Origin: Priapulus caudatus
Lineage: Eukaryota > Priapulida > Priapulimorpha > Priapulimorphida > Priapulidae
DNA: 29,346 bases
Reading direction: 5' to 3'
Assembly: GCF_000485595.1 (NCBI RefSeq)
Contig: NW_014577728.1
Coordinates: 193,485-222,830, forward strand
The notes under the pieces were generated by a model, which worked only from the letters and a program-made list of their open reading frames with translations, searched no databases and had not been told where the DNA came from. How positions within the stretch are numbered: position 1 is the first letter of the stretch; the number at the start of each line of letters is the position of its first letter. Positions 9,161 through 18,538 of the stretch are shown here, in pieces. Position numbers and translations under genes: made by a program.

Positions 9161-9539
9161 GCTTATTATATCTCTCTTATTCTCGTCTCTTATCCCCCTT
9201 TTCGACCCCCGCCGACTCTCTCGCCCACTCTCTCTGTATCTTTTGCTACTTCAACATTCAATCTGTGATTCATTCCACTCACGATACCCAATGGGGCATT
9301 GCTGCACTTGCGCCGCTGCACTAATTTCACACATTACGCCCATCGATAGCGTCTGACGTGCAGGACGCGTCATCGCTGCTGTAGCATGGATGGCCCGTCC
9401 TGATGGCCAGCAGCAGCAGCGTCAGCAGCAGCAGCGGCGTCTCCGCTAGTCTGCTTACACACAGACTACAGTCAATACTGCGAGATTATTACAACGTTGG
9501 CGTTGTGGACACATAGACGCTTCCGTTTGTTTTAGCTGC
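9161..9539. other. CT-rich stretch, then CAG-rich stretch
   Basis: 9161-9240 is pyrimidine-rich (TCTCTTATTCTCG). 9408-9440 holds short CAG runs (CAGCAGCAGCAGCGTCAGCAG). Otherwise unique, with no exon seen. Confidence 0.6.
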
Positions 9540-10110
9540 TAATTAAATAGGTTGTACTTGTATACACTGTCATGTCCATATATTAGTATAATAGCCACTG
9601 TAATGTCTACATATATAAGAATAGTATACACCCATTGTGATGTTTATATATAAACATGGTGTACACTAACAGTGATGTCTATATTTGGGATGTCTATAGA
9701 GAAATATAGGAGAAACTGTGATGTCTATACATAAGCACGATATAGGCACTGTGATGTTAATACCTATAACCATTGTATACACTGTTGCACATATTGCACA
9801 TGTTGCACATATTGCACATATACACATATTGCATACACTGTTGTGTCTATGCATAAGCAGAACGTATGCAAAACAAACTATTCCCTAACCCTAAGCCTAA
9901 CCCTAACCCTAACTCTAACCATAACTCTAACTCTAACCCTAACCGACATTCTGATGTTTACATATAAGCATAATAGACACTGAAATGTCTTTAAATAAAT
10001 AAGTATAATATACATTAATTTTTGATGTCGTTAAATACATAAGTATAATAGACATTGTTATGTCTACACATAAACACGGTACACAGTGTGATGTCTATAT
10101 ATACATATTA
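9540..10110. repeat. AT-rich diverged minisatellite (ACTGTGATGTCTATATATAAGCA-like)
   Basis: Loosely repeated units of roughly 40-60 bp contain a CACTGTGATGTCTA core followed by ATATATAAGCATAATAG, with many substitutions. A local (TTGCACATA)n block sits near 9784-9825. The array is split by a telomere-like block at 9883-9944. Confidence 0.85.
9883..9944 (-). repeat. Interstitial telomeric repeat (CCCTAA)n
   Basis: About ten hexamers, with CCCTAA as the main unit and variants GCCTAA, CTCTAA and CATAA. It reads as TTAGGG on the minus strand. It sits between two units of the AT-rich minisatellite with no visible target duplication. It implies a TTAGGG-type telomere, which is common across animals, and could mark break repair by telomerase or an old subtelomere. 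Confidence 0.93.
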
Positions 10111-10550
10111 TATGATAATGTCAGGATTGAATAATACTAGATTATATTCTACTTATTATAAGTTATATTATAATAGATTATTCTAGAATAATCTATTATT
10201 ATTCAGTGCTGGTAATGTGTAACCGCACATAGATTATACGCTGGTTTATAAGCGTGTACGCGCGTAGATATGCACGTAAATGCTTATTAAGTATGCGGGC
10301 ACATACAGTCATACACGCATGCGTGTACATACACGCGGGAATCGTAGTTCGCACTGCAACCTCGAACACTCGTGCTGCGTGCGTGTGCGACCCATGGCGG
10401 CCTATAGACGGCTGCTGGCACGCACACGTCTCATGGCAAACACTTAGCCACGATATTACCGAGAGTCACGCTCAATTAACAACAGCCATTGGCTTCCCAT
10501 TATCACTACTCAGCCGCTGGAATCTGCCATGAATATTGACGACCAGGCCA
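10111..10550. other. AT-rich then mixed unique sequence
   Basis: Contains the palindrome at 10170-10199 and then CG/CA-rich mixed sequence with GCATGCGTGTACATACACGC near 10317. No coding evidence. Confidence 0.5.
10170..10199. repeat. Perfect 30-bp palindrome
   Basis: ATAATAGATTATTCT is followed immediately by its reverse complement with no spacer. It is embedded in an AT-rich segment next to the diverged minisatellite. It can extrude a 15-bp cruciform. Confidence 0.95.
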
Positions 10551-10770
10551 CTGCACTGTATCAATGGCTCACTCAGTCACTGCACTGTACATAGCTACAA
10601 CTCAGTCATGGCGGAGTGTGTAGTGCTTAGTAACTGCACTGTATCAATGGCTCACTCAGTCACTGCACTGTACATAGCTACAACTCAGTCATGGCGGAGT
10701 GTGTAGTGCTTAGTAACTGCACTGTATCAATGGCTCACTCAGTCATGTCAGGCTGCGCAGTGCTTAAAAC
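10551..10770 (+). repeat. 83-bp tandem repeat, about 2.6 copies
   Basis: Two complete, essentially identical 83-bp units start at 10551 and 10634, with a partial copy from 10717. Each unit contains CACTGCACTGTACATAGC and ACTCAGTCATGGCGGAGTG. Copy identity implies recent duplication. Confidence 0.95.
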
Positions 10771-10779
10771 CTGCGCCGT

Positions 10780-10905
10780 CCGTCCGTCCGTCCGTTTGTC
10801 TGTGTACCTGTCTGTTTGTCTGTCTGTCTGCCTGTCGGTCTGTTTATGTGTCACGCGTGCGTGCGCACACGCTTGTGCGCGCGCGTGTGTGTGTGCGCGC
10901 GCGTA
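10780..10905. repeat. GTCC / GTCT / GTGC compound microsatellite
   Basis: CCGT tetranucleotides change to GTCT tetranucleotides, then to alternating GCGTGC and GTGTGTGCGCGC. The last third is strongly Z-DNA-prone. Frames across it are artefacts. Confidence 0.95.
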
Positions 10906-11559
10906 GGTTATCAATAAAATGCCACACAGATATACTAACGCAGCCAGTATTATTAATAAATTCAATATTCGACTCCACTTCGGACCATATCAGACCAGGT
11001 TTACTTGAATATCATTACGAATGCAATTTAATATTAGATGCGCAAAATCAGTCATAATCCCGTATTCCGTGAATAATTTCTCCTCGTGAAATTTGCATAT
11101 ATCGTATAATTATTCGACTAAACACCCGCCATTTATATATAGCAGAGGATGCCCACTCGGGGAAGCCTGTTGCCATGCTGTTACGAGTTACATACATACC
11201 AGATTTTGTAAAATTCACATTATTTGCTTCTTACGTCATATTATCCCAGTTTTATTGCATTTCATATCCGTTCGCAACTTCTGTTGTGTTATGAATTGTT
11301 GTGTTATATTTTATGATATCGGTAATAACGTTAAAGTTATCGCTAAACGCACTGGTTAACTTTACATTACGGCTGTAGTGTACGGATAGCACTACAATTC
11401 GGTTTTATTTAGCAACAAGCTGCGAGAAAGCGTAGGAAACTACCGAAACTCGACAGACGCGACCTGTCCTTCTATCGGCTTCTCTCTACGATGTGAGTCG
11501 CCTCGTCAAGCAATACTACCAGCCGGCTGCAACATACCGCGTCGCCGAGCGCAGAAAAG
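10906..11559. other. Unique AT-rich sequence
   Basis: No exon or element recognised. A POU octamer in reverse (ATTTGCAT) lies at 11091-11098. The open frame 11093-11359 begins in it and has no recognisable motif. Confidence 0.5.
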
Positions 11560-11890
11560 CAGGGGGGCACTCGGTTAAACTTCAAAACGCACCCGCAGCG
11601 ATTTCATTAGCGACTCGTGACGTAAATTAACGTCATTGTCGTCGTGCATGCTGTTCGGAGCCTTCGGTGAACGCGAGCGCCGCGCAGACGCGAGAGCAAT
11701 ACATGAAGCAGCAGAGCATCATTTCCGCGGGCAAACAATGGCGGCCATTGTGGAGCGGCGGCGACAGAAAATGAGAGGCATTCATGAAGAACTCATCTTT
11801 CTTTCTCCGCCGCGACTAGCGCGTGTTTTGCTAAAAACCTCTATCTTCGGCTAGATGCAAATGAGGGTTCGGTATGCAAATTTTGAAACT
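11560..11890. promoter_or_regulatory. Candidate cis-regulatory segment with SOX palindrome and POU octamers
   Basis: ACAATGGCGGCCATTGT (11735-11751) is an inverted pair of ACAATG SOX-type cores separated by 5 bp. Two perfect ATGCAAAT octamers follow at 11855-11862 and 11874-11881. TGACGTAAATTAACGTCA around 11620 is another near-palindrome. The block is repeat-free, unlike most of the window. Motifs are seen; joint SOX/POU enhancer function is inference from known partner-factor pairs. The open frames here (11636-11854, 11855-12079) show no protein family. Confidence 0.3.
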
Positions 11891-12119
11891 TTATTGAATT
11901 CGCTCTGTATAAATTACCGAGAAAGCCTCGTATTACAGACTCAGTTTTATCTCACTTTACATGAAAGCTCGACTAGAGAACGACCGAATTATTCCGTATT
12001 TCGTAGCCTCGATGGATTAATCTCACCGGTCCTAATCTTAGATAATCTTAGTAGTGAGCTATACTACTTACACGTTTAATAAATGTCTACCGATCACCTC
12101 TGGGTGGTACCATACCCCG
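11891..12119. other. Unique sequence, nothing recognised
   Basis: Mixed sequence with no motif beyond a few GAAAGC and TCTTAG words. Confidence 0.45.
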
Positions 12120-12129
12120 CCGCCCGATG

Positions 12130-12245
12130 GTACCATGTTATGATGCCAGTGCACAGGACATGTTATGGTGACGTCATCATGTAGCAGATGTTATGGTGAC
12201 GTCATCATGTAGTACATGTTATGGTGTCATCATGTAGTACATTAT
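12130..12245. repeat. Minisatellite with TGACGTCATCATG core
   Basis: About four degenerate units contain ACATGTTATGGTGACGTCAT and CATGTAG. Two carry a perfect CRE palindrome, TGACGTCA, at 12169-12176 and 12197-12204. The third has lost it (GGTGTCATC). Confidence 0.88.
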
Positions 12246-12324
12246 GTAGTCTACTAGTCTTCCTGTCTTAAGTGTTGCGGTGTCTTAAAGTAACACATGT
12301 GCTGGTGTTAGCGCGTTGCATTCT

Positions 12325-12420
12325 CTCTTGTGTCACCGTACAGCACATGTTCTAGTGTCACCGCGTAACACATGTTCGAGTGTCACCGCGTAGCACATGT
12401 TCGAGTGTCACCGCGTAGCC
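12325..12420. repeat. 25-bp minisatellite (ACATGTTCGAGTGTCACCGCG)
   Basis: Three to four units of ACATGTTCGAGTGTCACCGC plus GTAGC. ACATGTT and GTGTCA words relate it to the preceding array, so the two may be one diverged family. Confidence 0.9.
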
Positions 12421-12764
12421 ATAGTGTCAACCGCTGTCGGTTGACTCGTGTACGGTCGTGCAGAATATGGTCGATATCGCATCCCTGCATTCGGCGCTGC
12501 CTGGGTTTCCTCACAGCATGCCACATGCAGGCTGACCAACTCACAACCGTGCCACCAAACCTTCGCGATGCTCGCGCGAAAATATCCCTATCGATCAGAA
12601 ATTTTATTCGCGGGTATTTGTGCAGCCGTGCACGCGCTAGGCGATGTCGACCCGTCCCCACTGTAAGCTCTGCCGTACTGCTCTACAAAAGAGCTCGGTG
12701 ACAACAAAAGACATAATAACACAATATTCCCCGTCGGTAAATAACACGCGTTTTCATTCATTCA
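12421..12764. other. Unique sequence, nothing recognised
   Basis: Overlapping frames on both strands (12372-12701 plus, 12383-12661 minus) are Arg/Cys-rich with no domain. No splice-bounded exon seen. Confidence 0.45.
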
Positions 12765-13165
12765 AGCATTGATTGATTGGCTGGTTGGTTCATTGTTTCG
12801 CTGGCTAGTTAATTGATTGATAATTTAATTTATTGATGATTGATTGATTAATTAATTGATTGATTGATTGATAAATGTATGGATGCATACATGGATGGAT
12901 GGATGGCTGTATAGATGGATGGATGGATGGATGGATGGATGGATAGATGGATGAATGGATGGACAGATGGATGGATGGATGGATGGATGGATGCGTGAAT
13001 GAATGGATGGATGGATGGATTAATTGGTTGGTTGATAAATCGATCGCCTTATTGGTTAACTTATTCATTCATTCATTCATTCATTCATTCATTCATTCAA
13101 TTAATCATTTATATATGCATTGAGTGATTGGTTCATTAATTCACACTCATCACTCATTAATTCAT
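12765..13165. repeat. TGAT / GGAT / ATTC tetranucleotide block
   Basis: TGAT-type units lead into GGAT units (12890-13020), then GGTTGATAAATCG, then pure ATTC units (about 13060-13100). They look like successive mutational derivatives of one tetranucleotide. The minus frame (SIHPSIHPS repeats) is an artefact. Confidence 0.96.
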
Positions 13166-14245
13166 GCATTCATACATGCATCGTGGCGGGCGTCGACCTT
13201 TATACCAATGCCAGAATAACTCCGACGCCACATTTACAGATTTCATCGACAAAATCGCAATTTGTCACAATTTCCCCAGGTTCCGCGTACGGCAAACATC
13301 AGCAACAAAGCGCGCTCTGCTGGCTTTCACGTCTAGCGGCACATTATCACAACAGCTCCTGTTTGCACTAGCGAAGGGGGCAAAAGCTGATCAGCGCCAG
13401 AGAAACGCACTCTTCTTATCGTAATCCACTGATGAAACCCTAATCAGACTCCGACGACCAGCGCGCATTCGACGTGGGAAGAAACACATCTGCCCTACGC
13501 GTAGCTACGAGCGCACTGACCTATCCGGCAGCATCCGTAGTCAATACACGCAATATTACACATTTAAACCCGCGCGGAATTAAACAAGGGCATTTTTTTA
13601 CCGCGGCGCGAACCAGCGTTTTGCGTGAATGAATGCCCGCGTGGATTGCAGTACGATTGATCACCATTAGATCGCAATGAGGGATTTCGCTGGCAATCAC
13701 ATTCGCCACCAATCTTCGTGATGGATGCAGAGACCGCGCTGCGTAGCTTCGGACCTGGGTAAAACGTTAAATCACACTTTCTTCCTACATTAGATTCGTA
13801 CCGAAATTCTTGTTATGTTAGATACTTATTCTCACTTCGCCACGCACGGCCACCACGCCTCTCTATCCACCGGCCACGCCGCGCGGCTCCACTGTCACCA
13901 TGAAGCTACATGTAGTGGATCACCCCGGGGTATTCATTCGCACTGTGTCTGGCTCCCTCCGCCATCATTACCGCGGGGTCAGCGACCGCCTCACGGGACG
14001 GTCACGGGAACTCGTGGTTCGAAGCGGAACGGAAGGTCCGAAGCGGACACGGGGAGGGTCGACCGCGATGCGGTCACGACCAGGAGATCCGTCCACCATT
14101 CGATAAGTGTAGCGTCAGCGGTCACCATGGCGACTCCCTATACTCCCCTGATGACAGATTCCTACGTCGTACGCCGGCCGTCACGCGAAGCCCCGCGAGC
14201 GAACGACCAAGAAGCACCACACGATAACGTCGTGTTCAACGAAGC
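13166..14245. other. Unique sequence with unsupported open frames
   Basis: About 1 kb without repeats. The longest frame, 13815-14261 (147 codons), is His/Arg/Ser/Pro-rich, has no recognisable domain and runs into the satellite. GTCACCATGGCGAC (14122-14135) resembles an RFX-type X-box half-palindrome. I do not call a gene. Confidence 0.45.
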
Positions 14246-15925
14246 GCTTACACGCTAAAGTACGTGCGTCCGTACACGCTAAAGTATGTGCGTACGTACA
14301 CGCTAAAGTACGTGCGTACGTACACGCTAAAGTACGTGCGTCCGTACACGCTAAAGTACGTGCGTCCGTACACGATAAAGTACGTGCGTCCGTACACGAT
14401 AAAGTACGTGCGTCCGTACACGATAAGAAGTAGAGCGTGCGGTCCGTAACACGATAAAGTATTTGCGTCCCGTACCAGAATCGAATAAATGGTACGGCTG
14501 CGTCGTGACACGGTAAAGTTATGTGCCGTTCCGTACACGATAAAGTGAGTTGCTGTCCGTTGACACAGATAAAAGTACGTGACGTCGTACATGAATAAAG
14601 TAGCGTTGCGTCCGTACACGATAAAAGATGTGCGGTCGCGGTACAGCGATAAAGTACGTGCGTTCCTACACGATAAATATGTCGCTCGCGTACACTATTA
14701 ATACGTGCGTCGTAACCGATAAAAGTACAGGTGCGTCCGTACCAACGATTAAAGCTAATGTGCGTCCGTACAACGAACAAAGTACGTGCGTGCCGCTACA
14801 CGATAAATATGTGCCTCCGTACACGATAAAGTACGTGCGTGCCGTACAACGGATATAAGTAGCGTTGGCGTCACCGTAGCACTGGTAATAGTTTGCTGCC
14901 CCCCGTAACATCATAAAGTTATGTTGCTGTCGTACACCGATTCAAAGTACTGTGCGTCCGTACATGATAAAAGTTACGTGCTCCGTACAACCAAAAGTAT
15001 GTGCAACTGCTCCGTTACAAACGAATTAAAGTAGGCAGTGCGTCTCCGTACACGATAAAGGATGTGCGTCGTACACGAAAAAGAGTACGTTGCGTGCGTT
15101 ACACGATAAAGTAACGGTGCGTCCGTAACACGATAAAGTATGTGCGGTCCTGGAACAGCTGATAAAGTACGTGCGTCAGTATCAACGATTAAAGTATGTG
15201 CCGGTTCCTGTCTAACAGATAAAGTACCTGCGTCGTACACGATAAACGTACGTGCGTTCTGTACACGGTAGAAGTAGTGCGCGTCCGTATACACGATAAA
15301 GTATGTGCCGTCCGTACACGATAGGAAAGTACGTGCGGTCCGTACACGTAAAGTAACGTGCTCCTGTAACACGATAGAGAGTAACGTGCGTCCCGGCGTC
15401 CACCGAATAAAGTAACGTGCGTTCCGTACGCGCTTAAATACGTGCGTCCGTACACGCTAAAGTACGTTGCCTCCGTACCAGCGACTAAACGTACGCTTCG
15501 TCGTGCGTAAACAAGCTAAAGTACGTGCGATACCGTACACGATATAAGTACTCCGTCTGTACACGATAAAGTATTGGTCCGTAGCACGTTTAAATACTAG
15601 CTCCGTACACGATAAAGTAAAAGCTGGCCGTCGCGTACCACGATAAAGTACGGTGGCGTCCTTACCCGATAAAGTACGTGCGTCCGTACACGATAAAAGT
15701 ACGTGCTCCGTAACACGACTAAAGTATAGTCTGCCGTTACCCGTAAACGATAAAGTTACGTGCGTCCGTACTATCCGATAAAAAAAGTACTGCTTCCGGT
15801 ACCGATAAAGTACGCTGCGTCGCGTACACGGTAAAGTATGTGCGGTCCGTACAACGATAAAGTATGTGCTCGCGTGCCGTACATCGATAAAGTATGTGCG
15901 TCCGTACACGGTGAGTATGTGCGTC
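14246..15925. repeat. 24-bp satellite, about 70 copies
   Basis: The unit is GTACGTGCGTCCGTACACG followed by CTAAA or ATAAA. Each unit contains GTACG and CGTAC as inverted arms. The first copies (to about 14425) are clean: CGCTAAA copies come first, then CGATAAA copies. From there to about 15900 almost every unit carries single-base insertions or deletions. CGCTTAAA/CGCTAAA variants reappear near 15430-15480. Because 24 is divisible by three, both strands show YGRTYFIV- or RPYTLKYV-type pseudo-coding frames. Confidence 0.97.
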
Positions 15926-16445
15926 CGAGCCGCGGTCGAAGGCACGGCTGTCGCACGAAGCCCTGTGATGGCCGCGTGTAAGCCGATATCGCGGCGCGGT
16001 TTGTTTCCGTAAATGTTCGTTGTTTTTATCGCCGGCTAATTGCTGAAACCAGACTCGCTGCGGATTCGCAAGCATTCAGTCTGTAATCGTCCTCATTATG
16101 AGACAATTAGCGCAGCGCGCACAAACAAAAACGCGGTCAGATTTAACCACTGTAACCGGCGAGGACGACGTTAACTATAGGTAATGCGAAGCAGCCGCGC
16201 CAGCCACAGAAGTTAACAGCCCGCAAGAGAGTATCGCGGCGAAATCTACGCCGACGACAAAACGCGTGCACGATTTACATTACGCTCGCGTGCGAAACGA
16301 CACATGTCATCTCCTTTCACGAACGTCATGTACCATTAACTGTCATGTGCGGAAAGAACGCGTATAAACACGGTGAGCGGGCGGTTTCGTGACGGATGAC
16401 AGTCAACGACAGGTGCACACCAACCCACGCTACGCTCCCGACGTA
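15926..16445. other. Unique CpG-containing sequence
   Basis: Contains GCTAATTGC near 16035 and ACAATTAGCGC near 16103, plus TTGTTTTTA and CACAAACAAAAAC (forkhead-like words). Spacing suggests a possible regulatory element, but nothing beyond short motifs supports it. No exon found. Confidence 0.4.
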
Positions 16446-16451
16446 CCTTCC

Positions 16452-16660
16452 CCATACACACACACACACACAACACACACACACACATCACACAACACAC
16501 ACGGCGCGCGCCAACGCAACGCACGCACTACAACGCACGCAACAAGACCACACCCACAGCCACGTTCAGCGCAGCGCAAGCACGCATACACGCACGCACG
16601 CACACACACGCATGCACGCGCGCACACACACACGTACGCACGCACACACTCACGCACACA
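16452..16660. repeat. CA / CACG compound microsatellite
   Basis: CA runs with ACAACACAC interruptions give way to AACGCACGC and CACGCACGCA blocks. Thr-His and Cys-Val frames on both strands are artefacts. Confidence 0.96.
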
Positions 16661-16937
16661 CTACGATGGTGAGAGCTAGCTAGTGTCTAGTGTAGTGACT
16701 CGGTGTTGTATCTACAGTGCTCGTTATACAACGAGTGCAGGATGGAGAGTGATAACAGGATGCATGTATGTGTGTGCCCGTGCGTGTGTTCGTGCGTGCG
16801 AGTGTAGATAGTGGGCGCCGGTCGCAGCGCGCTTACGTACGTAAAATAAAACAAAACTACGAAAAAATAAATAAAACGAAATAACATCACGCAGTGTCGG
16901 TTCGGATCTCGGAAGAGAACTTGCCTAGGATCTATTA
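16661..16937. other. Unique sequence, nothing recognised
   Basis: Short GTGCGTGC-rich stretch near 16765-16800, then an A-rich segment (16845-16885). If 16938-17201 is a last exon, this would be its 3' flank. I see no AATAAA on the minus strand close to the stop. Confidence 0.4.
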
Positions 16938-17201
16938 CTAATTAGTTAGCAGTTTCTCAGCTGCACGCCGTGAGCTTTTCCCCATCTCGTTAATTGGGCG
17001 AGATCCGTTTACAAATTGCTCAAAGCAATATTTAGACCCTCCCGTAGGGTTCCCATTGAATAGTGTGTAAAGAGTTGTAGGGTTAGCTATTGCGTCTAAA
17101 CCATCAGTATTGATTTGGTCTTCATAGGCCACTGTACTACACAGTAAAACTTCAACTGCTCGATCAGTAATAAGAAACTCTAATTGGCCGAATAGGCAAA
17201 A
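16938..17201 (-). CDS. Possible terminal exon, unrecognised protein
   Basis: On the minus strand the sequence TTCCTCTCTATAG precedes 17201 and looks like a 3' splice site. From there a phase-0 frame of 87 codons runs to TAG at 16938. Words include FLITDRAVEVLLC, NPTTLYTLFNGNPTGG and INEMGKSSRRAAEKLL. Composition is that of a globular protein, not a repeat, but I recognise no family. An internal acceptor-like CTGATCGAGCAG would join in phase 1, compatible with the possible 31-nt mini-exon. It could be an alternative last exon of the dystrobrevin-type gene, since vertebrate dystrobrevin has C-terminally truncated isoforms. It could equally be an old transposon remnant or a chance frame; 88 open codons are not improbable in 29 kb. 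Confidence 0.25.
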   Translation of the reverse strand, partial: FCLFGQLEFLITDRAVEVLLCSTVAYEDQINTDGLDAIANPTTLYTLFNGNPTGGSKYCFEQFVNGSRPINEMGKSSRRAAEKLLTN

Positions 17202-18337
17202 CTATAGAGAGGAATGTACTACACAGGAAACGATGAAGTAGAAATTGTCATGACTATGACCAGACGCGTGTAAACGGGAATTATATACGGAATGGATACA
17301 TATGCTTACATTTTGGTATCTTTCAAACGATCGATGTGACACTGTACATGTAAGCATTTCGACATATTCTCGATAGCTATTCAGTGGACAGTTTACTTTT
17401 CGCGCACCCTGTTTGAGTTACCGACAGACTTTGCTACCGATTTCTATATATCGCGCGAAATAGCTCTGCTCTGGGCGCTGCGAGAAAGAATTAATTTCCT
17501 GCTGCCCGCCGGCGGTAGTTCCATGCCGGCCCCGACAAGCACACTACCCAGGTATCGCATTAGCCGTGCGTCATCGTACGTAAGTCTGCTCTACTTGTGT
17601 TTCCGAGTGCGCTAGCTACGCAAAGTGCACTAGTGCGCTGGTGATACGTAGATAAACAGGTGTGTACAGGTGTGTACAGGTGTGTACGCATATATAGCGT
17701 GATTATTTACCGACGTCCGTCTCCGTCTGTAGCGTGGATATCGCTGCGTTTGCATCGAAAACAACAAACGGTAGTTACGACACGGGGTGAATCGTGAGCC
17801 AGGAGAAGTGCAGATATATAATAACTGACTGTCACTGCACCCTTCTCCGGCCGCGCGAAGTCTTTGGCTTAATCAGCGTTAATCAGCGCCGTGTCAGGGA
17901 AACTTCGATCTACTCTATATACGAATGAAGCATCCCATGTTGGACACACGTCAATTATCGAACTGGCCATCCGTAATATCTGCTCGATGCAGCAAGCAAC
18001 ATATTATACTGAAACCGTCTACGTAAATCGGCTGCAAACTGTAGATAAATATCCCGTCGAAATTTTGCCTCACTACCCAATTTGACGTTCGCTGGGCATA
18101 ATCCTCGAAATGCAAGGAAGCTGAATAATAGCTAATATTACTCTACAAAATAAAAAATATTGCAGCGGTTTTGCATCCGAGACCGCGTCCACGAATTGAG
18201 CCGCCTACGACGCAAAAACGCTGCATGTAGGATTTCAACGGCAATTTAAATACGGCTGAGACGCGATGAACATAAAAGATAATCCCGCTCATATCCTCTC
18301 ATCTAAGCTTCCTCGAGTCGCACATCTTCCCGCTTAC
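17202..18337. other. Inferred intron, mostly unique
   Basis: No exon recognised. CAGGTGTGTA is repeated three times at 17657-17686. GGAGAAGTGCAG (about 17801) and CTGCACCCTTCTCC (about 17837) form a short imperfect hairpin. The plus-strand frame 17891-18085 has no motif. Confidence 0.5.
17657..17686. repeat. Three tandem CAGGTGTGTA decamers
   Basis: Three exact 10-bp copies place CAGGTG E-boxes, the preferred core of Snail/ZEB zinc fingers and some bHLH factors, on the same helix face. Function is not inferable from the motif alone. Confidence 0.9.
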
Positions 18338-18368
18338 CTACGCTATGAACACCGCTCAGCATCATGCC
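18338..18368 (-). CDS. Possible 31-nt mini-exon downstream of the dystrobrevin exon
   Basis: Minus-strand CATACTCACGCAG ends at 18369 and CGTAG|GTAAGCGGG follows 18338, giving acceptor and donor around 31 nt. Joined in phase 0 to the conserved exon it would read GMMLSGVHSV plus one base. In known dystrobrevins a variable linker follows the syntrophin-binding segment before the coiled coil, so a short insertion is tolerable there. The donor is good and the polypyrimidine tract is weak. The acceptor lies inside the hairpin arm 18364-18416. No family match for the peptide. Confidence 0.35.
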
Positions 18369-18482
18369 CTGCGTGAGTATGACAACCGCAAAATATAATG
18401 TAAAATGTGAATGTAACATGTAAAATGGCTTACATTCACATTTTACATTATATTTTGCGGTTGTCATACTCACGCGGGGCAT
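18364..18482. repeat. 53-bp-stem foldback hairpin with 13-nt loop
   Basis: Arms 18364-18416 and 18430-18482 are reverse complements with one difference. That difference becomes a G-U pair when the plus strand is transcribed and an A-C mismatch on the minus strand. The loop is CATGTAAAATGGC. Near-identity means a young inverted duplication or selection. It fills most of the 170-nt interval between the conserved exon and the possible mini-exon. The distal arm includes the mini-exon's CAG acceptor. The proximal arm contains CCCCGC|GTGAGTATG, a donor-like sequence on the minus strand. Confidence 0.96.
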
Positions 18483-18538
18483 AGTAGAAGGTGCCAGGCT
18501 TCGGTCTGGTGCGGGCGAGCGAGCGTACGTATACTTAC

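Noticed and set aside
8785-9356. Poly-Leu, poly-Val and poly-Thr frames
   Set aside because: Trinucleotide array open in several frames on both strands.
13815-14261. 147-codon plus-strand frame
   Set aside because: Low-information His/Arg/Pro/Ser composition, no domain, runs into the satellite.
14181-15945. Several 110-200-codon minus frames with YFIVYGRT-type repeats
   Set aside because: Produced by the 24-bp satellite; frame changes follow the indels.
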